Assembly: GCA_900541345.1 (NCBI GenBank)
Contig: UQJE01000050.1
Location: 1 to 18,576, forward strand
Length of the DNA: 18,576 nucleotides
Reading direction: 5' to 3'
Source: an uncultured Blautia sp.
GTDB taxonomy: Bacteria; Bacillota; Clostridia; Lachnospirales; Lachnospiraceae
The notes beneath the pieces were generated by a model. That model was given only the letters and a program-made list of their open reading frames with translations, did no database searches and was not told the DNA's origin. Position numbers and translations under genes: made by a program. Shown piece by piece: positions 1 through 7,773 of the stretch. The first letter of the stretch is position 1. Every line of letters starts with the position of its first letter.

Positions 1-42
1 TTTTTCATGTTTTCAGAAACAATTATCTCCGACAGCTCAATT

Positions 43-71
43 AGATTACCACAGAAGAATCCATCTGTCAA
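43..71 (-). promoter_or_regulatory. Outward-facing promoter, TTGACA-17-TAATCT
   Basis: Reading the minus strand, a perfect -35 TTGACA (66-71) is followed after exactly 17 bases by TAATCT (43-48), preceded by TGG, which gives an extended -10. It lies downstream of the radA terminator and reads off the left end of the window, so it should drive the next gene, which is not visible. A GGAG lies about 15 bases further on, but no start codon can be assigned with confidence inside the window. Confidence 0.6.
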
Positions 72-94
72 CACTTTTTTACAGTTTTTTCAAG

Positions 95-142
95 AAAACA
101 AAAGACCACCGGAAACCTCTTCTCTCCGCAGTCCTTTGTTTT
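95..142 (-). terminator. Hairpin terminator after radA
   Basis: On the minus strand AAAACAAAGGAC (131-142) pairs with GTCTTTTGTTTT (95-106) with one G-U pair, and an inner CGGA/TCCG (125-128 with 110-113) extends the stem after a small bulge. The 5' arm is A-rich and the 3' arm U-rich, as expected for an intrinsic terminator. It begins 35 bases past the radA stop and separates radA from the outward promoter to its left. Confidence 0.65.
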
Positions 143-176
143 TATTTTCTTATACTTTTTATTCTTTCTCTCTTTA

Positions 177-1556
177 TTAGTTTTTTCTGATATACATAAG
201 TGCGTCCTTTATCTGAGATACATAAATCAGCTCGATCCCCTGCACTTCTCCCACTGTGCTTTTACACACTTCCGGAAGAATTACTCTCTCAAATCCAAGC
301 TTTCGTGCCTCCTGTACACGCTGTCCCGCCATACTCACAGCACGCACCTCTCCAGAAAGACCAATTTCACCAAATGCCATCGTATTATCTGGAATCACAA
401 TATCCTTATAACTGGAAAAAATCGCCAGGCAAATGCCCAGGTCAAGCGCCGGCTCTGTCATTTTCATTCCTCCAGCAATATTTACATACGCATCAAAAGA
501 CGCAAGCTGTACTCCCGCCTTCCGCTCCAGAACCGCCATAAGAAGATTTACCCTGTTAAAATCTGTTCCCACTGTCGTTCTTCTGGGAATCCCAAAATTA
601 CTCTGGCATACAAGTGCCTGGATTTCCACAAGAATGGGACGTGTTCCTTCCATAGAGCAGGCAACAACAGAACCGGACGCATTCTCCGGTCTTCCGTCAA
701 GAAGAAATTCCGAAGGATTTTTTACCTCCTCAAGTCCTGTGTCACGCATCTCAAAAACGCCAATCTCATTTGTAGAACCAAAGCGGTTTTTTACAGCCCG
801 TAAAATCCTGTAAGAAGCGTGGCGGTCTCCCTCAAAATAAAGTACGGTGTCCACCATATGCTCCAGAACTCTCGGCCCTGCCACATTTCCCTCTTTTGTC
901 ACATGCCCCACAATGAAAATAGAAATCCCCAGTCCTTTTGCAATTTGCATCAGAACATTTGTGGATTCCCTTACCTGCGAAACACTTCCCGGTGCAGAAC
1001 TGATTTCTTCGTCAAACATAGTCTGAATGGAATCAATGACTGCAACATCCGGTTTTTTCCGCTCCATTACTTCCCGAATCGTCTCAAGATTCGTCTCACA
1101 TAAAAGCGTCAGATTTTCATTAAATTCTCCAATACGGTTGGCTCGAAGTTTAATCTGGCGCAAAGACTCCTCACCTGAGATATAAAGCACGGAGGCATCC
1201 ATATGTGCAAGATTTCTACATACCTGTAAAAGAAGGGTGGATTTCCCGATACCGGGGTCTCCACCCACCAGAACAAGAGAACCGGGGACAATTCCGCCCC
1301 CAAGAACTCTATCAAGTTCTCCGATTCCGCTTGTGCGCCTCTCGTCTTCTTTCAGGCTTATATCCTTTAACACAACCGGCTCCGGTCTTTTATTTCCGGG
1401 AAGCTTGCCTCCCGCTGCAGAAGAAGTCTTTTTTGGTGACACCGTCTCTTCTACAAAGGTATTCCATGCCCGACAGCCCGGACACTGTCCCATCCACTTG
1501 GCTGATTCGTACCCGCACTCCTGACAGAAATACACTGTTTTTTTGTTTTTTAGCAT
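177..1556 (-). CDS. radA: DNA repair protein RadA
   Basis: RadA (Sms) is a RecA-like ATPase that helps branch migration and strand extension during homologous recombination. The 459-aa protein has the full family layout: a four-cysteine zinc finger (C11, C14, C25, C28), a Walker A motif GGDPGIGKST at about residues 98-107, the RadA-specific KNRFG motif at about 256-260, and a C-terminal Lon-protease-like domain. The length is normal and no key residue is missing. Its ATG overlaps the end of the small upstream gene (1550-1963) by 7 bases, so the two are probably translated together. A hairpin terminator follows. The identification is secure. Confidence 0.97.
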   Translation of the reverse strand: MLKNKKTVYFCQECGYESAKWMGQCPGCRAWNTFVEETVSPKKTSSAAGGKLPGNKRPEPVVLKDISLKEDERRTSGIGELDRVLGGGIVPGSLVLVGGDPGIGKSTLLLQVCRNLAHMDASVLYISGEESLRQIKLRANRIGEFNENLTLLCETNLETIREVMERKKPDVAVIDSIQTMFDEEISSAPGSVSQVRESTNVLMQIAKGLGISIFIVGHVTKEGNVAGPRVLEHMVDTVLYFEGDRHASYRILRAVKNRFGSTNEIGVFEMRDTGLEEVKNPSEFLLDGRPENASGSVVACSMEGTRPILVEIQALVCQSNFGIPRRTTVGTDFNRVNLLMAVLERKAGVQLASFDAYVNIAGGMKMTEPALDLGICLAIFSSYKDIVIPDNTMAFGEIGLSGEVRAVSMAGQRVQEARKLGFERVILPEVCKSTVGEVQGIELIYVSQIKDALMYIRKN

Positions 1557-1963
1557 TTTACAATTCTTACTTCCACATCTGCGCAGTTTCCAAGTTCCAC
1601 ACTGAAGGACAGCTTTCCGCCAAGATTCGTTTTCATAGTACCTGTGCTCATATCATTAATAAACACTTCGTACTCTGTGTCCGCTTCCATTTCAACTGTA
1701 ATCTGAGCGTCTTCTGTTCCCTCTACTGCAAATTCCATTTTGCTCCCATCTTGTTTCAGATGAAAAACAGCAGTTCCCGGTACAGACTCGTATACAAACA
1801 TTCCATTTCTCTCTAATTTTGTAATTTCTTTGAATGTTTTTACTTTGTATACGTCGCCCTGGTACTGATAATCAGATAATTTTGATTTCTGTCCCAGTTC
1901 ATAGTCTCCAAAACTGATGGTTCCGTTGTCTTCTGTACGAATCAGTTCTTTAATCACTGCCAT
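1550..1963 (-). CDS. Small conserved clostridial protein of unknown function
   Basis: This 137-aa soluble protein has no signal peptide or membrane segment. It is acidic, rich in beta-prone alternation (repeated E/V/T and G runs) and ends in VRIVKC. From memory, relatives sit next to radA in Lachnospiraceae and are sometimes labelled endosialidase, but I see no glycosidase motif and the protein is far too short for one, so I give no function. The ATG follows a good GGGAGG ribosome site, and a TATAAT box lies about 60 bases upstream. The last codons overlap the radA start by 7 bases, so it is the first gene of a two-gene operon with radA. Confidence 0.85.
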   Translation of the reverse strand: MAVIKELIRTEDNGTISFGDYELGQKSKLSDYQYQGDVYKVKTFKEITKLERNGMFVYESVPGTAVFHLKQDGSKMEFAVEGTEDAQITVEMEADTEYEVFINDMSTGTMKTNLGGKLSFSVELGNCADVEVRIVKC

Positions 1964-2022
1964 ATCTTATGTCCTCCCACGGCTCATTTGTTTTATTTAC
2001 GCGACATCTTTCGCTTAAATCT

Positions 2023-2051
2023 ATTATATAATAAATCTCTTTTCTTTACCA
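2023..2051 (-). promoter_or_regulatory. Promoter of the small protein-radA operon
   Basis: On the minus strand a perfect TATAAT (2023-2028) stands 17 bases after a weak -35, TGGTAA (2046-2051). It lies between the clpC stop and the first gene of the radA operon. No convincing terminator follows clpC, so read-through from clpC is also possible. Confidence 0.5.
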
Positions 2052-2077
2052 GTCTCTCATAAAAATTTCATATCTTT

Positions 2078-4528
2078 TTAACTTTCTGATAATTTCTCCT
2101 GTTTTACATGAAAACAGAGTTTTTTATTTTTCTGCTGTACCTGTACAATGTCGCCTCTCTTGATTTTCCCTTCCAGAATCTCATTTGCAAGAGCATCCTC
2201 TATCTGATTCTGAATCGCTCTTCTCAAAGGTCTTGCGCCGTACTTGCTGTCAAAGCCGGATTCCGCCAGATGCTCTTTTGCTGAATTTGTAACTTTCAAG
2301 GTAATTTCCATCTGTTCTTTACAACGTTTTTCCAAAGTAGCAAGAAGAATATTTACGATTTTTTTAATATGCTCCTTATTAAGAGTATGGAAAACCATAA
2401 TTTCATCGATTCTGTTTAAAAACTCCGGCTTAAACAGTCTTCTGACTTCTTCCATCACACCGGCTCTCATTCTCTCATAATCCCGTTTTTCATCGGTACC
2501 CGAAATAAATCCAAGTCGCTTCGGCTCTATAATTGCCTGTGCTCCTGCATTTGAAGTCATAATAATGATTGTCTGCTTAAAATCTATCTTTCTTCCCTGG
2601 GCATCTGTAATGTGTCCATCATCCAGTACCTGAAGAAGAATATTAAATACGTCCGGATGTGCTTTTTCAATCTCATCAAAAAGAATAACGCTGTATGGAT
2701 TTCGGCGCACCTTTTCACTGAGCTGTCCCCCTTCCTCATATCCTACGTACCCCGGAGGGGATCCTATCATCTTAGAAACACTGTGTTTCTCCATATACTC
2801 TGACATATCCACACGGATCATCGCCTGCTCACTTCCAAATACCGTCTCTGCCAGCGCCTTAGAAAGCTCCGTTTTTCCGACACCGGTAGGACCAAGGAAT
2901 AAGAATGAGCCAATCGGACGATTGGGGTCTTTTAATCCAACCCTGCCTCGTTTTACAGCCTGAGCAACTGCCTTTACTGCTTCATCCTGTCCGATTACCC
3001 GTTTATGAAGTTCTTTTTCCAGATTGGCAAGCCGCTTTGTCTCCCCGCCAGTCAGACGCTGTACTGGAATTTTTGTCCAATCTGACACAATTTCCGCAAC
3101 AGAGGCTTCCGTCACTGCTGCTCTAATTTTTTTTGCTCTTCTTTTTTCTTTCTGGAGAAGCTTTTCTATCTGCTGTTCCACTTCTTCCTGACGCTTATGC
3201 GCCGCTTTTGCCCTTAAAAGGTCTGCTGTCTGCACTGCCTCTTCTTTTTCCCTGGAAAGGCTCTTTAATTCCAGTTCAAACTGCTCCAGCTCCGGCATCT
3301 TTCTGTATCCGCCAAGCTGTACCTTTGAGGCTGCCTCATCGATAATATCAATCGCCTTATCCGGAAGAAAACGGTCATTAATATACCGCACAGACATTTT
3401 TACTGCTGCTTCCAGCGCCTCGTCCTGAATCTCCACCTTGTGATGACGTTCATAATAGGGACGGAGTCCTTTTAAAATTTCCAGAGTTTCCTCTTCTGTA
3501 GGCTCCTCCACTTTGATTGGCTGAAATCTTCTCTCAAGCGCTGTATCTTTCTCTATATATTTTCTATATTCTTCCAGAGTTGTAGCTCCGATAAGCTGAA
3601 TTTCTCCTCTTGAAAGAGAGGGTTTTAAAATATTAGAAGCATCCAGCGCTCCTTCCGCTCCTCCCGCACCGATAATTGTATGAAGTTCATCTATAAACAG
3701 AAGAATCCCCCTGTTTTCTTTGACCTCACTTAATACATTTCGGATACGTTCTTCAAACTCTCCTCTGTATTTACTTCCCGCCACCATAGCAGAAAGATCC
3801 AGAACGACCACTCTTTTATTTTTAACAGTATCCGGAACAAGATCTGCTACAATCCTCTGTGCAAGACCTTCTGCAATTGCTGTTTTTCCAACACCAGGCT
3901 CTCCAACAAGACAGGGATTATTTTTTGTTCTTCTGCTCAAAATCTGAATCAGTCGTGTAATCTCCCGTTCTCTTCCAATCACAGGATCCAGTTTTCCCTC
4001 TGCTGCAAGAGCAGTAAGATCCCGGCTGTACTGATCCAGGGTAGGTGTCGCTGCATTTTTCTCACTTCCTGTCTGAAGCTCTTCTGAAAATCCCTCGCCC
4101 TCTTTCCCCATTGCTGAAAGAACTGCACTGTAAAGCTTCTGCACGTTAATACCCATTGTGTGCAAAAGCCTTGTTGCCACACAATCTGTCTCTTTCAGCA
4201 TCACAAGAAGAAGATGTTCTGTCCCTGCTTTTTCTTCGCATTCCTGAACGGCCTCAGTCATAATCTTTCTTGCTCTGGGACTGTAGTCCGGTTTTTCTTT
4301 TTTTGCTGCCGCCATATCAATGGGTGCCACAAATTTATCTATCATTTTGCAGAGTCGGTCTTCCTCGGCTGCAAACTCTTCCAGAATCAGACCGGCTGTT
4401 CCTTCTTTCTCTCTCATCAGCCCGAGAAGAAGATGTTCTGTCCCGATATAACTGTGACCATAGGTTCTGGCTGCCTTTTCTGCAAGAGACAACGCGTTTA
4501 ATGCCTGCTTTGTAAATTTTTCCTTCAT
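2078..4528 (-). CDS. clpC: ClpC, AAA+ unfoldase of the ClpCP protease
   Basis: ClpC unfolds substrates and feeds them to the ClpP peptidase during protein quality control in the cytoplasm. The 816-aa protein has two Clp-N repeats (about 1-145, with GTEHLLL in each, the segment that binds phosphoarginine in Bacillus ClpC), a first AAA+ module with GEPGVGKT (209-216) and LLFIDELHT (276-284), a coiled-coil middle domain (about 411-465), a second Walker A GPTGVGKT (546-553), and a ClpP-docking loop with LGF (672-674). Length is typical for ClpC. The ATG follows AGGAGGG and overlaps the stop of the upstream GntR-type gene as ATGA, which suggests translational coupling. The usual Firmicute partners ctsR, mcsA and mcsB are absent from this locus. 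Confidence 0.96.
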   Translation of the reverse strand: MKEKFTKQALNALSLAEKAARTYGHSYIGTEHLLLGLMREKEGTAGLILEEFAAEEDRLCKMIDKFVAPIDMAAAKKEKPDYSPRARKIMTEAVQECEEKAGTEHLLLVMLKETDCVATRLLHTMGINVQKLYSAVLSAMGKEGEGFSEELQTGSEKNAATPTLDQYSRDLTALAAEGKLDPVIGREREITRLIQILSRRTKNNPCLVGEPGVGKTAIAEGLAQRIVADLVPDTVKNKRVVVLDLSAMVAGSKYRGEFEERIRNVLSEVKENRGILLFIDELHTIIGAGGAEGALDASNILKPSLSRGEIQLIGATTLEEYRKYIEKDTALERRFQPIKVEEPTEEETLEILKGLRPYYERHHKVEIQDEALEAAVKMSVRYINDRFLPDKAIDIIDEAASKVQLGGYRKMPELEQFELELKSLSREKEEAVQTADLLRAKAAHKRQEEVEQQIEKLLQKEKRRAKKIRAAVTEASVAEIVSDWTKIPVQRLTGGETKRLANLEKELHKRVIGQDEAVKAVAQAVKRGRVGLKDPNRPIGSFLFLGPTGVGKTELSKALAETVFGSEQAMIRVDMSEYMEKHSVSKMIGSPPGYVGYEEGGQLSEKVRRNPYSVILFDEIEKAHPDVFNILLQVLDDGHITDAQGRKIDFKQTIIIMTSNAGAQAIIEPKRLGFISGTDEKRDYERMRAGVMEEVRRLFKPEFLNRIDEIMVFHTLNKEHIKKIVNILLATLEKRCKEQMEITLKVTNSAKEHLAESGFDSKYGARPLRRAIQNQIEDALANEILEGKIKRGDIVQVQQKNKKLCFHVKQEKLSES

Positions 4529-4914
4529 ATACCCTCCTGTCTTTCTATACTGTATTCATCGAAAATTTCGTCTATAAGCTCATGCGCCTCTTCTCTCGTA
4601 ACATTTTTGCAGCAGCCTTTTGCCAGGGCAACTTTAAGATTCTGTTTCATCTCTTCAAGCGCCTTGATTTTATCTACATCTATGGAAATAAACGCACCTT
4701 TTCGTCTGTCTATGGATACAAACCCTTCCTGACGCAAAAGAGAATACGCCTTATTTACCGTGTGCATATTGATTCCTACCGTATCTGCAAGCTGCCGCAC
4801 AGAAGGAAGCGGATCCCCCTCCCGCAGTCTCGAAGTGGCAATGCCCATAATAATCTGATTTGTAAGCTGTACATAAATCGCTTCATCGCTGTTAAAATCT
4901 ATTTCGATTATCAT
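4525..4914 (-). CDS. Short GntR-family (YtrA-type) transcriptional regulator
   Basis: The 129-aa protein has an N-terminal winged helix-turn-helix (about 10-75; LPSVRQLADTVGINMHTV then the NKAY..L..EGF recognition segment) and only about 55 further residues, the size of the YtrA subfamily, which dimerises through a short helical tail and usually controls its own operon. The tail is charged and contains a CC pair. A longer frame reaches 4962, but the ATG at 4914 is preferred because AGGAG sits 8 bases upstream of it. The gene ends in an ATGA overlap with clpC, so it is presumably a local regulator of clpC. That role is inferred. The family call is firm. Confidence 0.9.
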   Translation of the reverse strand: MIIEIDFNSDEAIYVQLTNQIIMGIATSRLREGDPLPSVRQLADTVGINMHTVNKAYSLLRQEGFVSIDRRKGAFISIDVDKIKALEEMKQNLKVALAKGCCKNVTREEAHELIDEIFDEYSIERQEGI

Positions 4915-4930
4915 ATTAACATCTCCTTTG

Positions 4931-4975
4931 TATGTTATACATATACTAGCACAAAATACCACTTTTGAAAATATT
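4931..4975 (-). promoter_or_regulatory. Probable gntR-clpC promoter with palindromic operator
   Basis: Just upstream of the ribosome site lies a perfect 13-base palindrome TATGTTATACATA (4931-4943; TATGT and ACATA arms, 3-base spacer). A candidate -10 TAGTAT (4943-4948) with a weak TTTCAA about 16 bases upstream would place the transcription start inside the palindrome. This is a suitable place for autorepression by the GntR-type regulator. The palindrome is seen directly; the promoter boxes and function are inferred. Confidence 0.4.
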
Positions 4976-5037
4976 TATTTTAAAAATATCAACCAAGGAA
5001 CAAAGATTCGTATATTCATACTGCTTTTCCGGTAATC

Positions 5038-5069
5038 AAAAACGGGCATCTGTATACTACAGATACCCG
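5038..5069 (-). terminator. Strong intrinsic terminator of the pur-fprA-sseB operon
   Basis: On the minus strand CGGGTATCTGTA (5058-5069) pairs with TACAGATGCCCG (5043-5054) across a 3-base loop with one G-U pair, and five T residues follow (5038-5042). It starts 7 bases past the sseB-like stop codon. It cleanly separates this operon from gntR-clpC. Confidence 0.9.
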
Positions 5070-5076
5070 AAACTCT

Positions 5077-5853
5077 TTATTTATTAATAATTCCTGCAAT
5101 ACGTTTCAGCTGTTCTCTGTCAAGAACAAGATTGAAGCCCTGCGGATTGATCACATACGCATGTGCCTGTTCGATCATCAAATCCAAAAGTTTGGCAAAC
5201 GGTACTTTTGCCACTCTCATCTTTTTACCTTTTGCAAATTTCTCAAATTCCATTACATCTGTAAACACTGGCTGAAGAATTTTATCGTCTTTTGTTTTCA
5301 GATACGGAATATTCACCTTCTTCGGGTCATTTTCATCTGTTGCCATCGCAACAAGAAAACTCGATTTTACAATATTAGCAAGAACTTCCTCTTCCATTTC
5401 TCTCATGTTTTTCCGCTCTTCTTTTTTCACAGGGCGGCGAAGCTCCTGCATAAAATAAATACCGGAAAGCTGAAGAGCCGGATTAAACAGAGGACGTTTA
5501 CTCTCCTCAACCTTGCTCATATCTGCCTGTTTGGCTATATCTGAAAGCTCTACCTCGATTTTTTCTTCCCCTTCTGTCCATACAACAGAATTTACGCCGA
5601 TTGCATAAAAGGTTCCGTACAATCTGGGGAAATCCTTTTTCTCATAGCGCATTCCCATCAGAAGAATTTTATCTTCCAGACATTTTTTTCCAAACTCTTT
5701 TATTTCTTCCTCTGTTGCAAAAATCCATGCCTGATCATTAAAAGTTTCTTCATCACATGTTACATAAGGCAGTTTTGTCGCCTGCGCGTATGCCACGTAT
5801 AATTTGTCTCTTGTCTGCAGCGCTTTCACTGCCTCTTCTTTGCTGATTCCCAT
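5077..5853 (-). CDS. SseB-family protein
   Basis: The 258-aa soluble protein matches the SseB family (enhanced serine sensitivity protein): an N-terminal SseB domain with the stretch LYVAYAQATKLPYVT and predicted ATEEEIKEF segment, and a C-terminal half with VAMATDENDPKKVNIPYLK. The biochemical role of the family is not established, so none is assigned here. Start is an ATG after AGAGAGG. It lies 4 bases after the AlkD-like gene and is the last gene before the terminator at 5038-5069, so it should be co-transcribed with the purine genes. Family assignment is by pattern recognition without a search. Confidence 0.75.
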   Translation of the reverse strand: MGISKEEAVKALQTRDKLYVAYAQATKLPYVTCDEETFNDQAWIFATEEEIKEFGKKCLEDKILLMGMRYEKKDFPRLYGTFYAIGVNSVVWTEGEEKIEVELSDIAKQADMSKVEESKRPLFNPALQLSGIYFMQELRRPVKKEERKNMREMEEEVLANIVKSSFLVAMATDENDPKKVNIPYLKTKDDKILQPVFTDVMEFEKFAKGKKMRVAKVPFAKLLDLMIEQAHAYVINPQGFNLVLDREQLKRIAGIINK

Positions 5854-5857
5854 TTTT

Positions 5858-6565
5858 CTATCCTCTCTGTCTCATTTCTCTGATAACTGCTTTATATTCC
5901 TTTGTCACCCTGTAGGATTCCAGAATTTTCTGCAGAGATTTGCGGTAAGTAAATTCATCAAACCGGCATTCTTTCTGAAGATATTTTAAAATTCTCTCCG
6001 GAAAAGCCGCAAAATATACAGAGACTGCCCAGGCAGCCGCCATTTTTGCATAATACCCTTCCTGATGAATTTCTTCAAGACGTAAAAGCCCCTCCTCCAC
6101 ATATTCTTCCTTTACAAAATGGCTTAAAAGCATCACAGCCCCAAACCTTGCCTCAAACTCCCTGTCTGATGAAAAATAAGGGGCAATAAATTCCCAGTAT
6201 TTTTCCGGGAATTTTTCTGCATCTTTATAAGTATTGGACACACAGTCACACACTGCCCAGTTATTTATATCCGGCACAAATGCCCTGATATAAGAAAGCC
6301 TGGTATCACAGTCCATTTTCGCATAAGCAGTCACAAGGCCGCGCAGCATGGTTTCTTCATAATAAATATCGTTTTTTTGAAAAAACCATTCCTCCCAGTC
6401 ATTCTTTGCAATTTCTTTTGCAAGACTTCGAAGCGCCGGAAGACGGACGCCGAGAATATTCTCTGTTCCCGGGAGTAATCCCGAATGAAATTCTCTGTAT
6501 TTCTCATCTTCCAGTTCTTTTAACCTGCTGCGCACCTTCTGAGATGTTACCTTTTCTTTTTCCAT
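5858..6565 (-). CDS. AlkD-like DNA alkylation repair protein
   Basis: AlkD enzymes are HEAT-repeat DNA glycosylases that remove bulky or positively charged alkylated bases such as N7- and N3-alkylpurines. This 235-aa, all-helical protein keeps the residues known to matter in Bacillus AlkD: W103 and D107 (in NNWAVCD), R140 (EARFG) and W179 (AAAWAV), in the correct order and with similar spacing. It is therefore likely to be active. The start ATG comes 2 bases after the fprA stop and lacks a strong ribosome site of its own, so translation is probably coupled. It is followed after 4 bases by the SseB-like gene. Substrate is inferred. Confidence 0.85.
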   Translation of the reverse strand: MEKEKVTSQKVRSRLKELEDEKYREFHSGLLPGTENILGVRLPALRSLAKEIAKNDWEEWFFQKNDIYYEETMLRGLVTAYAKMDCDTRLSYIRAFVPDINNWAVCDCVSNTYKDAEKFPEKYWEFIAPYFSSDREFEARFGAVMLLSHFVKEEYVEEGLLRLEEIHQEGYYAKMAAAWAVSVYFAAFPERILKYLQKECRFDEFTYRKSLQKILESYRVTKEYKAVIREMRQRG

Positions 6566-6567
6566 TC

Positions 6568-7761
6568 TTATTTTGTCATAAACTCCACAATACCGTCAAG
6601 CTGACTTAAATTTTCTTCTTTTAAAGAAGATTTTACGGCTGCTGCTCCCTCGTAGATTTCCATATTCTTCATCTGAGAAAGAATATCTTTCATCTGTTTT
6701 CCGGCAGTACATGCCCATGTTCCGTTTTCCACAACTGCAACTTTCCTATTCTGGAAATTGTGAGCCTTTAATTCCAGAAGAAGTGTCTCCATCTTCGGGA
6801 ACATTCCTGCATTATAAGTAGGAGAAGCAAAAATAATTCTGTCACAGCGAAATGCCTCTGACAGAAGATAAGACGGGTCTGTCACAGATACATCGTATAT
6901 TGCTATATTCTTCTCTCCTGCCTCAGCAAGCTTATTTGCCAGAACATCCATCGCATTTTCTGTATTTCCGTAAATAGAAGCATACAGAATCAGCACATTG
7001 TGGTCTTCCGGTGTGTAAGTGCTCCACTTCTGATATTTGTCAATGAACCATCCCAGGTTTTCTCTCCATATAGGACCATGAAGCGGGCAGATCATCTGAA
7101 TGTCAAGAGTCAGGGCTTTTTTAAGCGCAGCCTGTACCTGCACTCCGTATTTTCCCACAATATTTGTAAGGTATCTTCTTGCATCATCCAGCCATTCATT
7201 TTCAAAATTCACTTCATCCGCAAAAATATTTCCGTTTAAAGCGCCAAAAGTTCCAAATGCATCTGCACTGAATAATACCTTGTCATAGGCATCGTATGTC
7301 ACCATTGCCTCCGGCCAATGAACCATCGGAATCATGGCAAAAGCAAGGGTATGCTTTCCTGTGCTTAATGTATCTCCCTCCTTGATTACAACTGCATGGG
7401 CATCCACATCAAAATCAAAGAACTGTTTCATCATTGTAAATGTTTTCGCATTTCCCACAATCTTCACTTCCGGATAACGCATTGCCACTTCCGCTATAGT
7501 AGCGCCGTGATCCGGCTCCATGTGATTTACGATCAGATAATCCAGGCTTCTTCCGCCTAAAACATGCTCCAGATTTTCAAAAAACTGTCCGCTTACTGAT
7601 TTATCTACTGTGTCAAGAAGAACTGTCTTTTCATCCATAAGTACGTAAGCATTATAAGATACGCCTCTTGGAATGGGGTAAATGTTCTCAAAGAGTGCCA
7701 GTCTTCTGTCGCTTGCTCCAATCCAAAAAGTGTCCTCTGTCACTTTTTTTACACAATACAT
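6568..7761 (-). CDS. fprA: FprA-type flavodiiron protein (A-type flavoprotein)
   Basis: Flavodiiron proteins reduce oxygen and/or nitric oxide to water or nitrous oxide and protect anaerobes from both. The N-terminal metallo-beta-lactamase-like domain keeps all diiron ligands: H80, E82, D84 (HMEPDH), H148 (HWPEAM), D167 (SADAFG) and H228 (PLHGP). A flavodoxin-like FMN domain begins near residue 255 (YASIYGNTENA). There is no C-terminal rubredoxin domain, so this is a class A enzyme of normal length (397 aa) that needs an external electron donor, not visible here. AAGGAG precedes the ATG. It starts 12 bases after purD within the purine operon, an unusual place for it. Whether oxygen or NO is the main substrate cannot be read from the sequence. 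Confidence 0.95.
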   Translation of the reverse strand: MYCVKKVTEDTFWIGASDRRLALFENIYPIPRGVSYNAYVLMDEKTVLLDTVDKSVSGQFFENLEHVLGGRSLDYLIVNHMEPDHGATIAEVAMRYPEVKIVGNAKTFTMMKQFFDFDVDAHAVVIKEGDTLSTGKHTLAFAMIPMVHWPEAMVTYDAYDKVLFSADAFGTFGALNGNIFADEVNFENEWLDDARRYLTNIVGKYGVQVQAALKKALTLDIQMICPLHGPIWRENLGWFIDKYQKWSTYTPEDHNVLILYASIYGNTENAMDVLANKLAEAGEKNIAIYDVSVTDPSYLLSEAFRCDRIIFASPTYNAGMFPKMETLLLELKAHNFQNRKVAVVENGTWACTAGKQMKDILSQMKNMEIYEGAAAVKSSLKEENLSQLDGIVEFMTK

Positions 7762-7773
7762 ATTAAAATCTCC

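Noticed and set aside
1205..1816. 203-aa plus-strand open frame opposite radA and the small upstream gene
   Set aside because: It runs antisense across two genes, with cysteine-, histidine- and serine-rich composition typical of reverse-strand frames, and has no plausible ribosome site or family pattern.
2040..2077. Possible terminator after clpC (AAAAA...TTTTT)
   Set aside because: Only five A-T pairs could form, with no G-C pairs, so this is too weak to call.
4915..4962. Longer N-terminus for the GntR-type regulator
   Set aside because: The extra residues would overlap the ribosome site and palindrome; the ATG at 4914 has AGGAG at good spacing and begins the conserved domain.
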